DNA of 39,687 nt, taken from Opitutia bacterium (GTDB lineage Bacteria > Verrucomicrobiota > Verrucomicrobiia > Opitutales > Opitutaceae). The stretch lies in the NCBI GenBank assembly GCA_002737275.1, contig NSIG01000045.1:1-39687 (forward strand), in the 5' to 3' direction. Made by a program: the position numbers and the translations under genes. Below the pieces are notes generated by a model. That model was not told the origin of the DNA, made no database searches, and saw nothing but the letters and a program-made list of their open reading frames with translations. Shown in pieces: positions 1-8,483 of this stretch (the first letter of the stretch is position 1; the number at the start of each line of letters is the position of its first letter).

Positions 1-810
1 CTCTGGCACGTGGGACGCGTTTCCGACCCCGTGTATCTCGATGGAAAACTCCCGGTCGCGCCCAGTGCGATCGCGCCAACTGGGCACGTGAGCCACATTC
101 GGCCGCAAAAGGCGTTTGAAACGCCCCGGGCGCTGGAGCGGGCGGAGATTGCGGGCGTGGTCGAGGCGTTTCGGCGCGGGGCGGAAAACGCGCGGCGCGC
201 CGGCTTTGACGGGGTGGAGATTCACGGGGCCAACGGTTATCTGCTCGATCAGTTTTTGCAGAGTTCCTCGAACCACCGGACGGATGATTATGGCGGGACG
301 GTGGAGAATCGCGCGCGGTTCGCTTTGGAGGTGACCGAAGCAGTCACGAGCGTATGGGACGCGGACCGCGTCGGCTACCACCTCGCGCCGCGGGGTGACT
401 CGCACGGCATGGGCGACTCGAGTCTGGCGGCGACGTTTGGCTATCTCGCGACGGAGCTGGGCAAGCGGAAGCTGGCTTTCCTGTGCGCACGCGAAGGATT
501 GGCGGCGCCGCGGCTCGGGCCGGTGCTCAAGCGGGCGTTTGGCGGGGTGTTTATTGCAAATCAAGGATTCACAGCGGCCGAGGGCGAAGCCGAGCTCACG
601 GCGGGTAACGCGGACGCGGTCGCGTGGGGCAGGCTTTTTATCGCCAACCCGGATTTGCCGCGGCGATTTGCGGTGCAAGCGGCGCTGAATGAGCCGGTGC
701 CCGCGACGTTCTACGGTGCCGGTGCGGCTGGGTATACGGATTATCCAGCGATGGTGGATGAGGAAAAAGACGGGAATCGCGGCATAAAGCCGCTCCTACA
801 ATTTCTATGA
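1..810 (+). CDS. NADH:flavin oxidoreductase / Old Yellow Enzyme family protein, 5'-truncated by window
   Basis: Flavin (FMN) ene-reductase of the Old Yellow Enzyme family, which reduces activated C=C bonds, quinones or nitro compounds with NAD(P)H in the cytoplasm. The reading frame is open from base 1 and begins with LWHVGR, a conserved internal OYE motif, so the start codon and the first part of the TIM barrel lie outside the window. Visible hallmarks are IHGANGYLLDQFL and the following NHRTDDYGG stretch, both near the substrate/FMN pocket. Further on, GGVFIANQGF and the AWGRLFIANPDL strand bind the FMN phosphate. The C-terminus ending in GYTDYPA is typical of the NemA-like subgroup. The stop overlaps the next gene by four bases (ATGA), so the two are probably co-transcribed. 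The substrate cannot be told from sequence. Confidence 0.93.
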   Translation, partial: LWHVGRVSDPVYLDGKLPVAPSAIAPTGHVSHIRPQKAFETPRALERAEIAGVVEAFRRGAENARRAGFDGVEIHGANGYLLDQFLQSSSNHRTDDYGGTVENRARFALEVTEAVTSVWDADRVGYHLAPRGDSHGMGDSSLAATFGYLATELGKRKLAFLCAREGLAAPRLGPVLKRAFGGVFIANQGFTAAEGEAELTAGNADAVAWGRLFIANPDLPRRFAVQAALNEPVPATFYGAGAAGYTDYPAMVDEEKDGNRGIKPLLQFL

Positions 811-1535
811 AGAACAAAATTGCTCTCATCACCGGTGCCAACAAAGGCATCGGTCTCGAAACGGCCCGGCAACTCGGGCGCCAAGGTATCACGGTGCTGC
901 TCGGTTCGCGCGATGCGGGCCGTGGCGCCCTTGCGGCGGCGCAGCTCAAGGCGGAAGGGATCGACGGGCGCGCGTGGGCCCTGACGGTGACGGACGAAGG
1001 GTCGATCCGGGCGGCTGTAGCGCGGGTGGAACAGGAATTCGGGCGGCTGGATATTCTGGTGAACAACGCGGGCGTGCTCGACTACGCGACGGAAACGGGG
1101 CCGAGCACGGTGACGGCGGCATCGTTGCGGGCGACCTTCGACACGAATTTTTTCGGGCTCGTGGCGGTGACCCAGGCTTTTCTCCCGTTGCTCAAAAAAT
1201 CGGAGGCGGGGCGGATTGTGAATCTCTCGTCGATCCTCGGCTCGCTCACGGAGCACGGCGATGCGAACTCACCGATCTACCCGGCGCGGTTGCTCGGCTA
1301 CGATGCTTCAAAGGCGGCCGTGAATATGTTTACCGTCGAGCTCGCGCAGGAATTGAAGGGCACGGCGATCAAGGTGAACTCGGCGCATCCGGGCTGGGTC
1401 AAGACGGACATGGGCGGTGCGGGCGCCCCGTTGGAGATCGCCGACGGGGCCAAGACCAGTGTGGCGCTCGCGCTGTTGCCGCCGGAGGGACCGAGCGGCG
1501 GGTATTTTCACCTCGGTGTGCACATGCGTTGGTGA
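807..1535 (+). CDS. SDR family NAD(P)-dependent oxidoreductase
   Basis: A 242-residue classical short-chain dehydrogenase/reductase, a cytoplasmic Rossmann-fold enzyme that interconverts alcohols and carbonyls with NAD(P)H. The nucleotide-binding glycine motif TGANKGIG lies at residues 9-16, and the Arg in the following GSRD suggests an NADPH preference. NNAG is at 86-89. The catalytic Ser is at 141-142, followed by Tyr165 and Lys169 in YDASK. The end ALLPPEGPSGGYF resembles plant-type carbonyl reductases and bacterial proteins annotated as such. It starts inside the stop codon of the upstream OYE gene, which suggests two linked carbonyl/enone reductions. It converges on the RND pump operon with 57 bases between stops. 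The substrate is unknown. Confidence 0.93.
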   Translation: MKNKIALITGANKGIGLETARQLGRQGITVLLGSRDAGRGALAAAQLKAEGIDGRAWALTVTDEGSIRAAVARVEQEFGRLDILVNNAGVLDYATETGPSTVTAASLRATFDTNFFGLVAVTQAFLPLLKKSEAGRIVNLSSILGSLTEHGDANSPIYPARLLGYDASKAAVNMFTVELAQELKGTAIKVNSAHPGWVKTDMGGAGAPLEIADGAKTSVALALLPPEGPSGGYFHLGVHMRW

Positions 1536-1592
1536 GACGCGCTGGCAGGGTGCCGTCGGTCGGTGCCCCGCCAGCCGGTCGTCGGACGGCTG

Positions 1593-4500
1593 TTATTTGC
1601 TCAAGAACGCGGGCTGGGGGAGTGCGGTCGAAGCGCCCTCGGTCTCGGTGACGGGCTTGGGCGTGAGGTGCTTCGAGAAGCGTTCCATATAGAGATAAAA
1701 CACGGGCGTGATGTAGAGGGTCAGGATCTGGGAGACGACGAGGCCGCCGACGACGGCGAGACCAAGGGTGCGTCGGGCGTCGGCGCCGGCGCCCCAGCCG
1801 AGGGCGATGGGCAAGGTGCCGGCGATGGCCGCAAACGTCGTCATCATGATTGGGCGGAAGCGGACGATGCAGGCTTCAAAGATGGCGTCCTCGGCGGATT
1901 TGCCGTGTTGGCGTCGGGCATCGAGCGCGAAATCGATCATCATAATCGCGTTCTTTTTCACGATCCCGATGAGCATGATCAGACCGACATAGCCATACAT
2001 GTTTAGCTCCTCTCCGAAGGCGAGGAGCGTGACGAGCGCGCCGAACGTGGCGGCAGGCAGGCCGGAGAGAATTGTGATCGGGTGAACGAAGTCTTCGTAA
2101 AGAATGCCGAGCACCAGGTAGATCACGAGTACGGCAATGATGAGAGTGAGCCCAAGCCCTTGCAGTGAGCTGGTGAAGGCCGCGGCGGTGCCTTGAAACG
2201 TGCCGCTGACGGTTGCGGGCAGGATTTCTCGCGCGATCTTCTCGATCTCTTCCGTGGCTTGGCTGAGAGCGAGTTCAGGTTTGAGATTGAAGCTGATCGT
2301 GACGGCGGGCACCTGGCCAAGGTGGGCGACGGTGAGCGGGCCGACGGAGGGGCGCAGCTTGGCGACGGCCTCCAGCGGAATGAGCTTACCTTCGCGGTTG
2401 CGCAAGTAGAGCAGGGCGAGCGAAGCGGGGTCGCGGAGGTATTTCGCCTCCAGTTCAAGAATGACGGCGTACTGGTTGGTGGAGGTGTAAATCGTGGAAA
2501 TTTGCCGCGAGCCAAACGCGCTGTAGAGGGCCTCTTGAACTTGCTGGGCGTTAAGACCGAGGGAGGACGTTTTGTCGCGGTCGATGTCGATGATCAGCTG
2601 CGGGCTGGTGATCTGTAGGTCGGAGTTGAGGTCAATGATTCCGGGCACTTCGCGCACGCGCTCCACGAGCAGCGGGGTGGTGCGGTAGAGTTCCTGCAAA
2701 TCTGTCCCGTAAAGCGTGTATTGATAAACTGAGGAAGAACCGCGCGAGCCGAGTCGGATGCTGGGAGGCACGGTCGGGAAGACGCGAACGCCGGGAATCC
2801 CCGCGGTGGCAGCGCGGAGTTGTTGGGCGATTTCAGCGGCGGGCAAGCGGTCGGTATCGACCAAGCCGACAAACATGCGCCCGGTGTTGCTGGCGCCACC
2901 GCCCCGGCTATACGAGCCGGTGAACGCGATGATGTCCCGCACGCCGGGGTTGGCCTTGATGGCGGCCATGACCTTGCGCTGGTAGCCGGTCATGGCCTCG
3001 AAGGAGGTGTCTTGGGCGGCTTCGACGATGACCTGAATACGGCCGGTATCCTCGGTGGGAATGAAGCCCTTTGGGATGATAACGATCAGCCACAGCGTGA
3101 GGCCAACGGTGGCGAGAGCGACGCCCATGGTGAGGCCGCGCCGGCGAAGCGAGTAACGCAGCGTGCGCTCGTAGAAATCGACGCTCCCTTGGAAAACGCG
3201 CTCGCTGGCGGCATAGATTTTTCCGTGCTGCTTCGCGTGGTCGACGGGTTTGAGAAACCGGCTGCAGAGCATCGGAATCAAAGTGAGAGAAACAAAGCCC
3301 GAGACGAGAATGGCGGCCGAGATGGTGATGGCGAACTCGTGGAGCAAGCGGCCCAAGACGCCGCCCATGAAGAGCACGGGGATGAACACCGCGACCAGAG
3401 AGATGGTCATCGAAACGATCGTGAAGCCGATTTCGCGCGAGCCGCGCAGGGAGGCGGCAACGACCGATTCGCCCTTCTCGATGTGGCGGACGATGTTTTC
3501 GAGCATCACGATCGCGTCATCCACCACGAAGCCGACGGAGAGGGTGAGAGCGAGCAGGGTGACGTTGTTGATGCTAAAACCGAAGAAATACATCACGGCA
3601 AAGGTGCCGATGATGGCGATGGGCATCGCGATGCTGGGAATGATCGTGGCCGAGAGCGCGCGCAGGAAGAGGAAGATCACTAGCACGACCAAAATGATCG
3701 CGAGGACCAAGGTGAACTTCACGTCGTGGACGGAATCGCGGATTGAAATCGAGCGGTCGACGACGATTTCAAGGTCGATGGTGGCGGGGAGCTGGGCCCG
3801 AAATGCGGGCAGGAGTTCCTTGATGCCATCGACGACCTTGATCGTGTTGGTGCCGGGCTGGCGCTGGATCGAAAGCACGATGGCCCGGGTCTCCTTGGTG
3901 CCGACGGCGAATTCCGGGTCTTCGACGCCGTTGATGAAGCGCTGGTCGAACCAGCTGACGGACTTTTCATTTTCAACGCTGTCGGTGACCTGAGCCACGT
4001 CGCCGAGGCGCACGGCGGCGCCGTTGCGGTAGGTTACGATCACGTTGCGGAAGCCGGCGGCGTCTTTCAGCTGGCCGGTGGCGAGAAGGGTGGTGGCCTT
4101 GGAGGCGCCGTCGATCACGCCGGCGGGGAGGTTGACGTTGTTGGTGCTGAGGGCGGTGCGGACCTCGTCGATGCCGATGCTCCGGGAGGCGAGGGCGCGG
4201 GGATCGACGCGGACGCGGACGGCGTATTTCTGCGCGCCGAAGACATTGACTTGGGAGACGCCGTCGACGGTGGAGATGCGCTGGGCGAGAACGGTCTCGG
4301 CGAGTTCGTTGATCTCGGAGAGGGCGAGAGTTTTGGAGGAGAGGGCGAGCAGGAGAATCGAGTCGTCGTTGGGGTTGGACTTTCGGAGTGATGGCGGGCT
4401 CGGCATGTCCTGCGGCAGCCGGCGCTGGACGGCGGCGATGGCGGATTGGACGTCTTGGGCGGCGCCGTCGATGCTGCGGTCGAGGGTGAACTGCATCGTG

Positions 4501-4772
4501 ACCGAAGTGCTCCCGAGAGAGCTGGTCGAGGTCATCGATTCGATGCCGGCAATGCTGGAAAATTGTTGCTCGAGCGGCGTGGCGACGGAGGCGGCCATCG
4601 TCTCGGGGCTCGCGCCGGGCAGGCTGGCCGAGACGGAAATGGTGGGAAAGTCGACGTTGGGCAGATCGCTGACGGGGAGGCGCTCGTAGGCCATCCAACC
4701 GAAGAGTGTGATCGCCGAGGTGACGAGTGTCGTCATCACCGGCCGGCGGATGAAGTGTTCGGGAATGTTCAT
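1593..4772 (-). CDS. Efflux RND transporter permease subunit (HAE1/AcrB-MdtC type)
   Basis: A 1059-residue inner-membrane proton/drug antiporter, full length for the AcrB/MdtBC family. The N-terminus IPEHFIRRPVMTTLV is the standard first cytoplasmic/TM1 segment of HAE1 pumps. The first porter domain includes LPNVDFPTISV and the GASPETMA motif. The paired transmembrane aspartates needed for proton relay are present in GFVVDDAIV, around residue 410, and a second block of TM helices follows in the C-terminal half with the duplicated porter domain. Translation begins within the stop of the membrane-fusion gene upstream (ATGA overlap), so the two proteins are made together. No TolC-like outer-membrane factor is adjacent, so one is probably supplied from elsewhere. 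The range of exported compounds cannot be read from sequence. Confidence 0.96.
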   Translation of the reverse strand: MNIPEHFIRRPVMTTLVTSAITLFGWMAYERLPVSDLPNVDFPTISVSASLPGASPETMAASVATPLEQQFSSIAGIESMTSTSSLGSTSVTMQFTLDRSIDGAAQDVQSAIAAVQRRLPQDMPSPPSLRKSNPNDDSILLLALSSKTLALSEINELAETVLAQRISTVDGVSQVNVFGAQKYAVRVRVDPRALASRSIGIDEVRTALSTNNVNLPAGVIDGASKATTLLATGQLKDAAGFRNVIVTYRNGAAVRLGDVAQVTDSVENEKSVSWFDQRFINGVEDPEFAVGTKETRAIVLSIQRQPGTNTIKVVDGIKELLPAFRAQLPATIDLEIVVDRSISIRDSVHDVKFTLVLAIILVVLVIFLFLRALSATIIPSIAMPIAIIGTFAVMYFFGFSINNVTLLALTLSVGFVVDDAIVMLENIVRHIEKGESVVAASLRGSREIGFTIVSMTISLVAVFIPVLFMGGVLGRLLHEFAITISAAILVSGFVSLTLIPMLCSRFLKPVDHAKQHGKIYAASERVFQGSVDFYERTLRYSLRRRGLTMGVALATVGLTLWLIVIIPKGFIPTEDTGRIQVIVEAAQDTSFEAMTGYQRKVMAAIKANPGVRDIIAFTGSYSRGGGASNTGRMFVGLVDTDRLPAAEIAQQLRAATAGIPGVRVFPTVPPSIRLGSRGSSSVYQYTLYGTDLQELYRTTPLLVERVREVPGIIDLNSDLQITSPQLIIDIDRDKTSSLGLNAQQVQEALYSAFGSRQISTIYTSTNQYAVILELEAKYLRDPASLALLYLRNREGKLIPLEAVAKLRPSVGPLTVAHLGQVPAVTISFNLKPELALSQATEEIEKIAREILPATVSGTFQGTAAAFTSSLQGLGLTLIIAVLVIYLVLGILYEDFVHPITILSGLPAATFGALVTLLAFGEELNMYGYVGLIMLIGIVKKNAIMMIDFALDARRQHGKSAEDAIFEACIVRFRPIMMTTFAAIAGTLPIALGWGAGADARRTLGLAVVGGLVVSQILTLYITPVFYLYMERFSKHLTPKPVTETEGASTALPQPAFLSK

Positions 4773-6040
4773 GGCGCTTTTTTCTCCATCGTGGGCGTGA
4801 CGGCGGGGAGAGTGGGCGGAGCTGAGGGAGCCGAGGGTTCGGGGGCTTTGCCCTTGGCTTTTTCGCCGGTTTTGGGGCCTTTGCCGGATTTTCCACCGCC
4901 GGAAGCATCGGCGGTTTTGATTTCGACCGGGCGGCCGGGAATTACGCGAAGTTGTCCATCGGTGACGATGGTTTCGCCCTCGGCCACGCCCTTGGCAATT
5001 ACGGCCAAGGGTCCGGAGAGACGCTCGACGGTGACCGGACGAAGCTCGGCGGTTTTGTCTTCTTTGATCACGAAGACGTGTTGCCCGGCTTGGGAGGTCT
5101 GGAGGGCGCTGCTGGCCACGGTCAGGACCTCGGGCGCGGCCAAGGTGAGGGTAACGGTGGCAAATTGCCCGGGCCAGAGGCGCTGCTTGGGGTTGGGAAA
5201 CGTGCCTTTGAGTTTCAACGTGCCGGTGGACGCATCGACGGTGTTGTCCATGAACGTAAGTTCGCCTTCCTCAAGGCGGTCGTCGGGGCCGGGCGGGGTC
5301 ACCTTGATCTTGAGCGCACCTTGAGCGCGGTATTGGACAAGCGAACCGAAGTATTGCTGCGGCACGCTGAAGGTAACGTTGATCGGGCTGATTTGGTGCA
5401 CGGTGACGAGCTGGCCGGCCGAGTCGTTGCCGCGGATCAGGTCGCCCTCGTGAACCGTGACGTTGCCAGTGCGGCCGTCGAGGGGCGCGCGGATCAGGCA
5501 ATAGTCGAGCTGGAGGCGGGCGTTGGCGGCGGCGGACTCGCTGGCGAGTTGCTGGGACTGGAGGGCGCGGGCGGAGTCGGCGATGGATTGGAACTGCTCC
5601 TGCGAAACGAGCGCGCCCTCGTTGAGCGTGCGGTAGCGGTCGACTTGAGCCTGCGCCGTGCCGAGCTGGACTTTGATCCGTTGCAGGTCAGCCTCGGCGG
5701 AACGCAATGAGTTTTGAAAGGGCCGGGAGTCGATCTCGAAGAGAACATCGCCCTGTTTCACGACTTGGCCCTCGGTGAAGTGAATCTTGATGAGCGTGCC
5801 GGTGACTTGGGAGCGAACGGTGGCGGTGCGGCTGGGCTCGACCGCGCCGATCGCGTCGAGCGTAAGCGGAACGACCCGACGCTCGACTTTGCCGGCCACC
5901 ACCGGGGCCGCGCCGCCGCCGCCGCGCCCGGCGGGTGCCTTGGCTTTGTCGGCGCACCCCGTCAGCCCCAGAAGCAAACCAAGTCCGAGCAATGGAAAGA
6001 GAAAGCGTTGAGCGCCGGGAATTAGGGGACGTGGTAACAT
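4769..6040 (-). CDS. Efflux RND transporter periplasmic adaptor subunit (membrane-fusion lipoprotein)
   Basis: Membrane fusion protein (HlyD/AcrA family) that links an RND pump to an outer-membrane channel. I place the start at 6040, giving 423 residues, because this puts a hydrophobic leader ending in the lipobox LTGC at the N-terminus. The frame stays open further upstream to 6163, but that stretch does not look like a leader. A glycine-rich linker follows. Then come the lipoyl/barrel-sandwich half (VRSQVTGTLIKI), the alpha-helical hairpin around RYRTLNEGALVSQEQF, the second lipoyl half (IRAPLDGRTG), the beta-barrel domain and the membrane-proximal domain ending near VIPGRPVEI. The tail is a Lys/Pro/Ala-rich low-complexity extension. 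The gene is divergent from serA across 186 bases and overlaps the permease gene by four bases. Confidence 0.94.
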   Translation of the reverse strand: MLPRPLIPGAQRFLFPLLGLGLLLGLTGCADKAKAPAGRGGGGAAPVVAGKVERRVVPLTLDAIGAVEPSRTATVRSQVTGTLIKIHFTEGQVVKQGDVLFEIDSRPFQNSLRSAEADLQRIKVQLGTAQAQVDRYRTLNEGALVSQEQFQSIADSARALQSQQLASESAAANARLQLDYCLIRAPLDGRTGNVTVHEGDLIRGNDSAGQLVTVHQISPINVTFSVPQQYFGSLVQYRAQGALKIKVTPPGPDDRLEEGELTFMDNTVDASTGTLKLKGTFPNPKQRLWPGQFATVTLTLAAPEVLTVASSALQTSQAGQHVFVIKEDKTAELRPVTVERLSGPLAVIAKGVAEGETIVTDGQLRVIPGRPVEIKTADASGGGKSGKGPKTGEKAKGKAPEPSAPSAPPTLPAVTPTMEKKAP

Positions 6041-6226
6041 CAGTGGAAAGGGAGCGTGCACAGAAAACAGGGTGAAGCAGGCAAAAAGACGAGCGAACGG
6101 AGTAAGAGTTTCGCCCCAGCGGGCGCAAGATGCGTGCCACGAGGGCCGGCCGCGTCCCGTCATATCACTAACGTTTTCCTTGCTAGGGTTGGGCGCTGAG
6201 ATTTCCCTCGAGGGACCATTGTCTTT

Positions 6227-7816
6227 ATGAAAGTCCTCGTTGCCGATAAGATCTCACCCAAAGGAGTAGCCCACCTGCGCGCGCAGCCGGGCTTAGAAGT
6301 CATCGAGGCTTACGGCTCGTCGCCTGAAAAGATGTTGGAATTGGTCAAAGACGTCCACGCGATCGCGGTGCGTTCGGAGACGAAGATTACTGCCGCGGTG
6401 TTTGCTGCGGCGCCGCTGTTGAAAGTGGTCGGTCGGGCTGGGGTCGGGGTGGATAATGTCGATGTCGAGGCGGCCACGGAGCGCGGCGTCATCGTCATGA
6501 ACACGCCCTCGGGCAATACCATCGCGACGGCTGAGCTGACGTTTACCCATATTCTATGTGGCGCCCGGCCGGTGCCGCAGGCTGCGGCTTCCATGAAGGC
6601 GGGCCAATGGGATCGGAAGAGTTTTTCCGGCATCGAGCTTTTTAAGAAAACCCTCGGCGTCGTCGGCTTTGGCCGCATCGGTGGCGAGGTCGCGAAGCGT
6701 GCCCAAGCTTTCGGCATGCGCGTCATGGCTTACGATCCCTATCTCGCACCCAGCCGCGCCAAGGCTATGCAGGTGGAGGCGGTCACGTTGGATGAACTGC
6801 TGGCCCAGTCGGACTACATCACGGTCCACATGCCGCTCACCGATGATACCAAATACATGATTGATGAAGCGGCTTTCGCGAAGGCGAAGAAAGGCCTGCG
6901 AATCTTCAACTGTGCCCGCGGCGGGATTATCAAGGAAACAGCTCTGATCGCGGCGGTGAAATCCGGCCAGGTGGCCGCCGCCGGTCTCGACGTGTTCGAA
7001 GACGAGCCCTTGGCCAAAGACAGCGAGCTGCGCAGTCTGGCCAACGTCACGCTCACCCCCCACCTCGGCGCGTCGACCACCGAGGCCCAGGAAGCCGTCG
7101 GCATCGAGGTCGCCGAGCAGATCGCCGATGTGTTGCTCAACGGTGCGGTCCGCAACGCCGTCAATCTGCCCTCGGTCGATGCCGCCACCGCCAAGATTCT
7201 CGGGCCCTACCTCGATCTTGGCGCCAAGCTCGGCACCTTGGTGCAGCAACTCGCACTCCCGGCCGTTGCCAAGCTCCGCATTACCTACTATGGCAAGATC
7301 GTCGATCTCGACGCCAACGCCATCACCCGCGCCATCCAGCGCGGCTACCTCGCGCGCATCAGCGGCGACGGCGTCAACGTCGTCAATGCACCGGTGATGC
7401 TCGAACGCCTCGGCCTCAGTCTCGAAGTGGTGAAGTCGACCGACGACTCCGATTACACCGAGCTCATATTGGTTGAAGCGGCCGCCGCCGACGGGGCCGT
7501 GCGCAGTGCCGCGGGCACGTTGATCACCAAGGCCAACAGCCCGCGCATCGTCGCGGTGAACGGTCGCGCCGTCGAAGTGGCCGCCACCGGCAAGCTCCTG
7601 ATCATCGAAAACGCCGACGCTCCCGGGATGATCGGCTACGTCGGCACGCTGCTCGGCAAAGATAAGGTCAACATCGCCAACATGTCGCTCAGCCGGCAGC
7701 AGGCGGGAGAGACCGCGCTCATGGTGATCAACCTCGACAGCGAACCGAGCACCGCCGCCCGCGCCGAGTTGAAGTCCCACGCGGCTATCAAGCTCGCGAA
7801 GTTTATCCAGCTCTAG
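6227..7816 (+). CDS. serA: D-3-phosphoglycerate dehydrogenase
   Basis: First step of serine synthesis: NAD-dependent oxidation of 3-phosphoglycerate to 3-phosphohydroxypyruvate. At 529 residues this is the long form, with substrate- and NAD-binding domains, an intervening ASB domain and a C-terminal ACT domain. The NAD motif GFGRIG is at 146-151. CARGGII and the catalytic His in the HLGAST motif are visible further on, and the ACT domain begins near IENADAPGMIG, where serine feedback would act. The start is the first ATG after the divergent promoter region. There is no Shine-Dalgarno sequence. It opens a plus-strand run with plsY, hom, lysC and thrC; the gap to plsY is 13 bases. Confidence 0.97.
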   Translation: MKVLVADKISPKGVAHLRAQPGLEVIEAYGSSPEKMLELVKDVHAIAVRSETKITAAVFAAAPLLKVVGRAGVGVDNVDVEAATERGVIVMNTPSGNTIATAELTFTHILCGARPVPQAAASMKAGQWDRKSFSGIELFKKTLGVVGFGRIGGEVAKRAQAFGMRVMAYDPYLAPSRAKAMQVEAVTLDELLAQSDYITVHMPLTDDTKYMIDEAAFAKAKKGLRIFNCARGGIIKETALIAAVKSGQVAAAGLDVFEDEPLAKDSELRSLANVTLTPHLGASTTEAQEAVGIEVAEQIADVLLNGAVRNAVNLPSVDAATAKILGPYLDLGAKLGTLVQQLALPAVAKLRITYYGKIVDLDANAITRAIQRGYLARISGDGVNVVNAPVMLERLGLSLEVVKSTDDSDYTELILVEAAAADGAVRSAAGTLITKANSPRIVAVNGRAVEVAATGKLLIIENADAPGMIGYVGTLLGKDKVNIANMSLSRQQAGETALMVINLDSEPSTAARAELKSHAAIKLAKFIQL

Positions 7817-7829
7817 TCCTGCGTCGCCC

Positions 7830-8483
7830 ATGGTCGTTCCGCTCCTCCTCGCCGCCGTCGTCGGAAACCTGCTGGGCGCGTTGCCCTTCGGATATCTCGT
7901 CGCGCGCGCCAAGGGCGTGAACATCTTTGAGGTCGGCAGCAAGAATCCCGGTGCGACCAACGTGCGCCGCGTGCTCGGTAACGGCCCGGGTAACGTTGTG
8001 CTGCTTCTCGACGCGGCGAAGGGCGCGCTGGCCGTGGCTTTGTTTCCGCTTATCCATCTTGTCGGCCCCCAGTATTGTCCCTTCGATGCCGACGGGCTTC
8101 TGATTCTCGAACTCGTTAGCCTCGTCGCCTCCGTTCTCGGCCACAGCTTCTCCTGCTTCACCGGATTCCGCGGCGGCAAGGGTGTGGCCACGGGCGCGGG
8201 TGGGTTTGCGGTGTTGTTTCCCGTCGGGGCGCTCATCGCGTTCGGGGTTTTCATCACGTGCCTTGCGTTCAGCCGTTTCATTTCCCTCTCGTCGATCTTG
8301 TCGTCGATCACGCTGCCGATCGCGGCGTATTTCCTGGACCGTTCGCCGCTGCTGGTCGGCGTTTCCGTGGTGATCGCGTTGTTCGTGATCCTCCGTCACC
8401 GCGCCAACATCGGGCGTCTGCTGGGCGGCACGGAAAGTAAAATCGGCCAAAAGAAACCCGCTTCCCCGCCGCCCGCGCCATGA
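7830..8483 (+). CDS. plsY: Glycerol-3-phosphate acyltransferase (acyl-phosphate dependent)
   Basis: Integral membrane enzyme that transfers an acyl chain from acyl-phosphate to sn-glycerol-3-phosphate, making lysophosphatidate for phospholipid synthesis. The 217 residues form several hydrophobic helices. The family's conserved loops are present: GSKNPGATNVRRVLG near residue 35, FRGGKGVATGAG near residue 112, and the RHRANIGRLLGGTE loop near the C-terminus. The C-terminal tail is Lys/Pro/Ala-rich. It lies 13 bases after serA and overlaps the start of hom by four bases, so it is translated within an amino-acid synthesis transcript. That is an unexpected place for a lipid gene, but the family assignment is secure. 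Confidence 0.96.
   Translation: MVVPLLLAAVVGNLLGALPFGYLVARAKGVNIFEVGSKNPGATNVRRVLGNGPGNVVLLLDAAKGALAVALFPLIHLVGPQYCPFDADGLLILELVSLVASVLGHSFSCFTGFRGGKGVATGAGGFAVLFPVGALIAFGVFITCLAFSRFISLSSILSSITLPIAAYFLDRSPLLVGVSVVIALFVILRHRANIGRLLGGTESKIGQKKPASPPPAP

Noticed and set aside
1536..1592. Possible terminator between the SDR and RND stops
   Set aside because: GCTGGC and GCCAGC can pair, but the loop is long and there is no T-run on either strand.
2820..3683. A 287-residue plus-strand frame over the RND permease
   Set aside because: It is His/Asp/Glu-rich composition typical of antisense frames; the permease on the other strand is certain.
6554..8311. A 585-residue open frame on the minus strand across serA and plsY
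   Set aside because: It is antisense to two unmistakable genes. Such frames are common in GC-rich DNA, and its peptide has no fold-like pattern.
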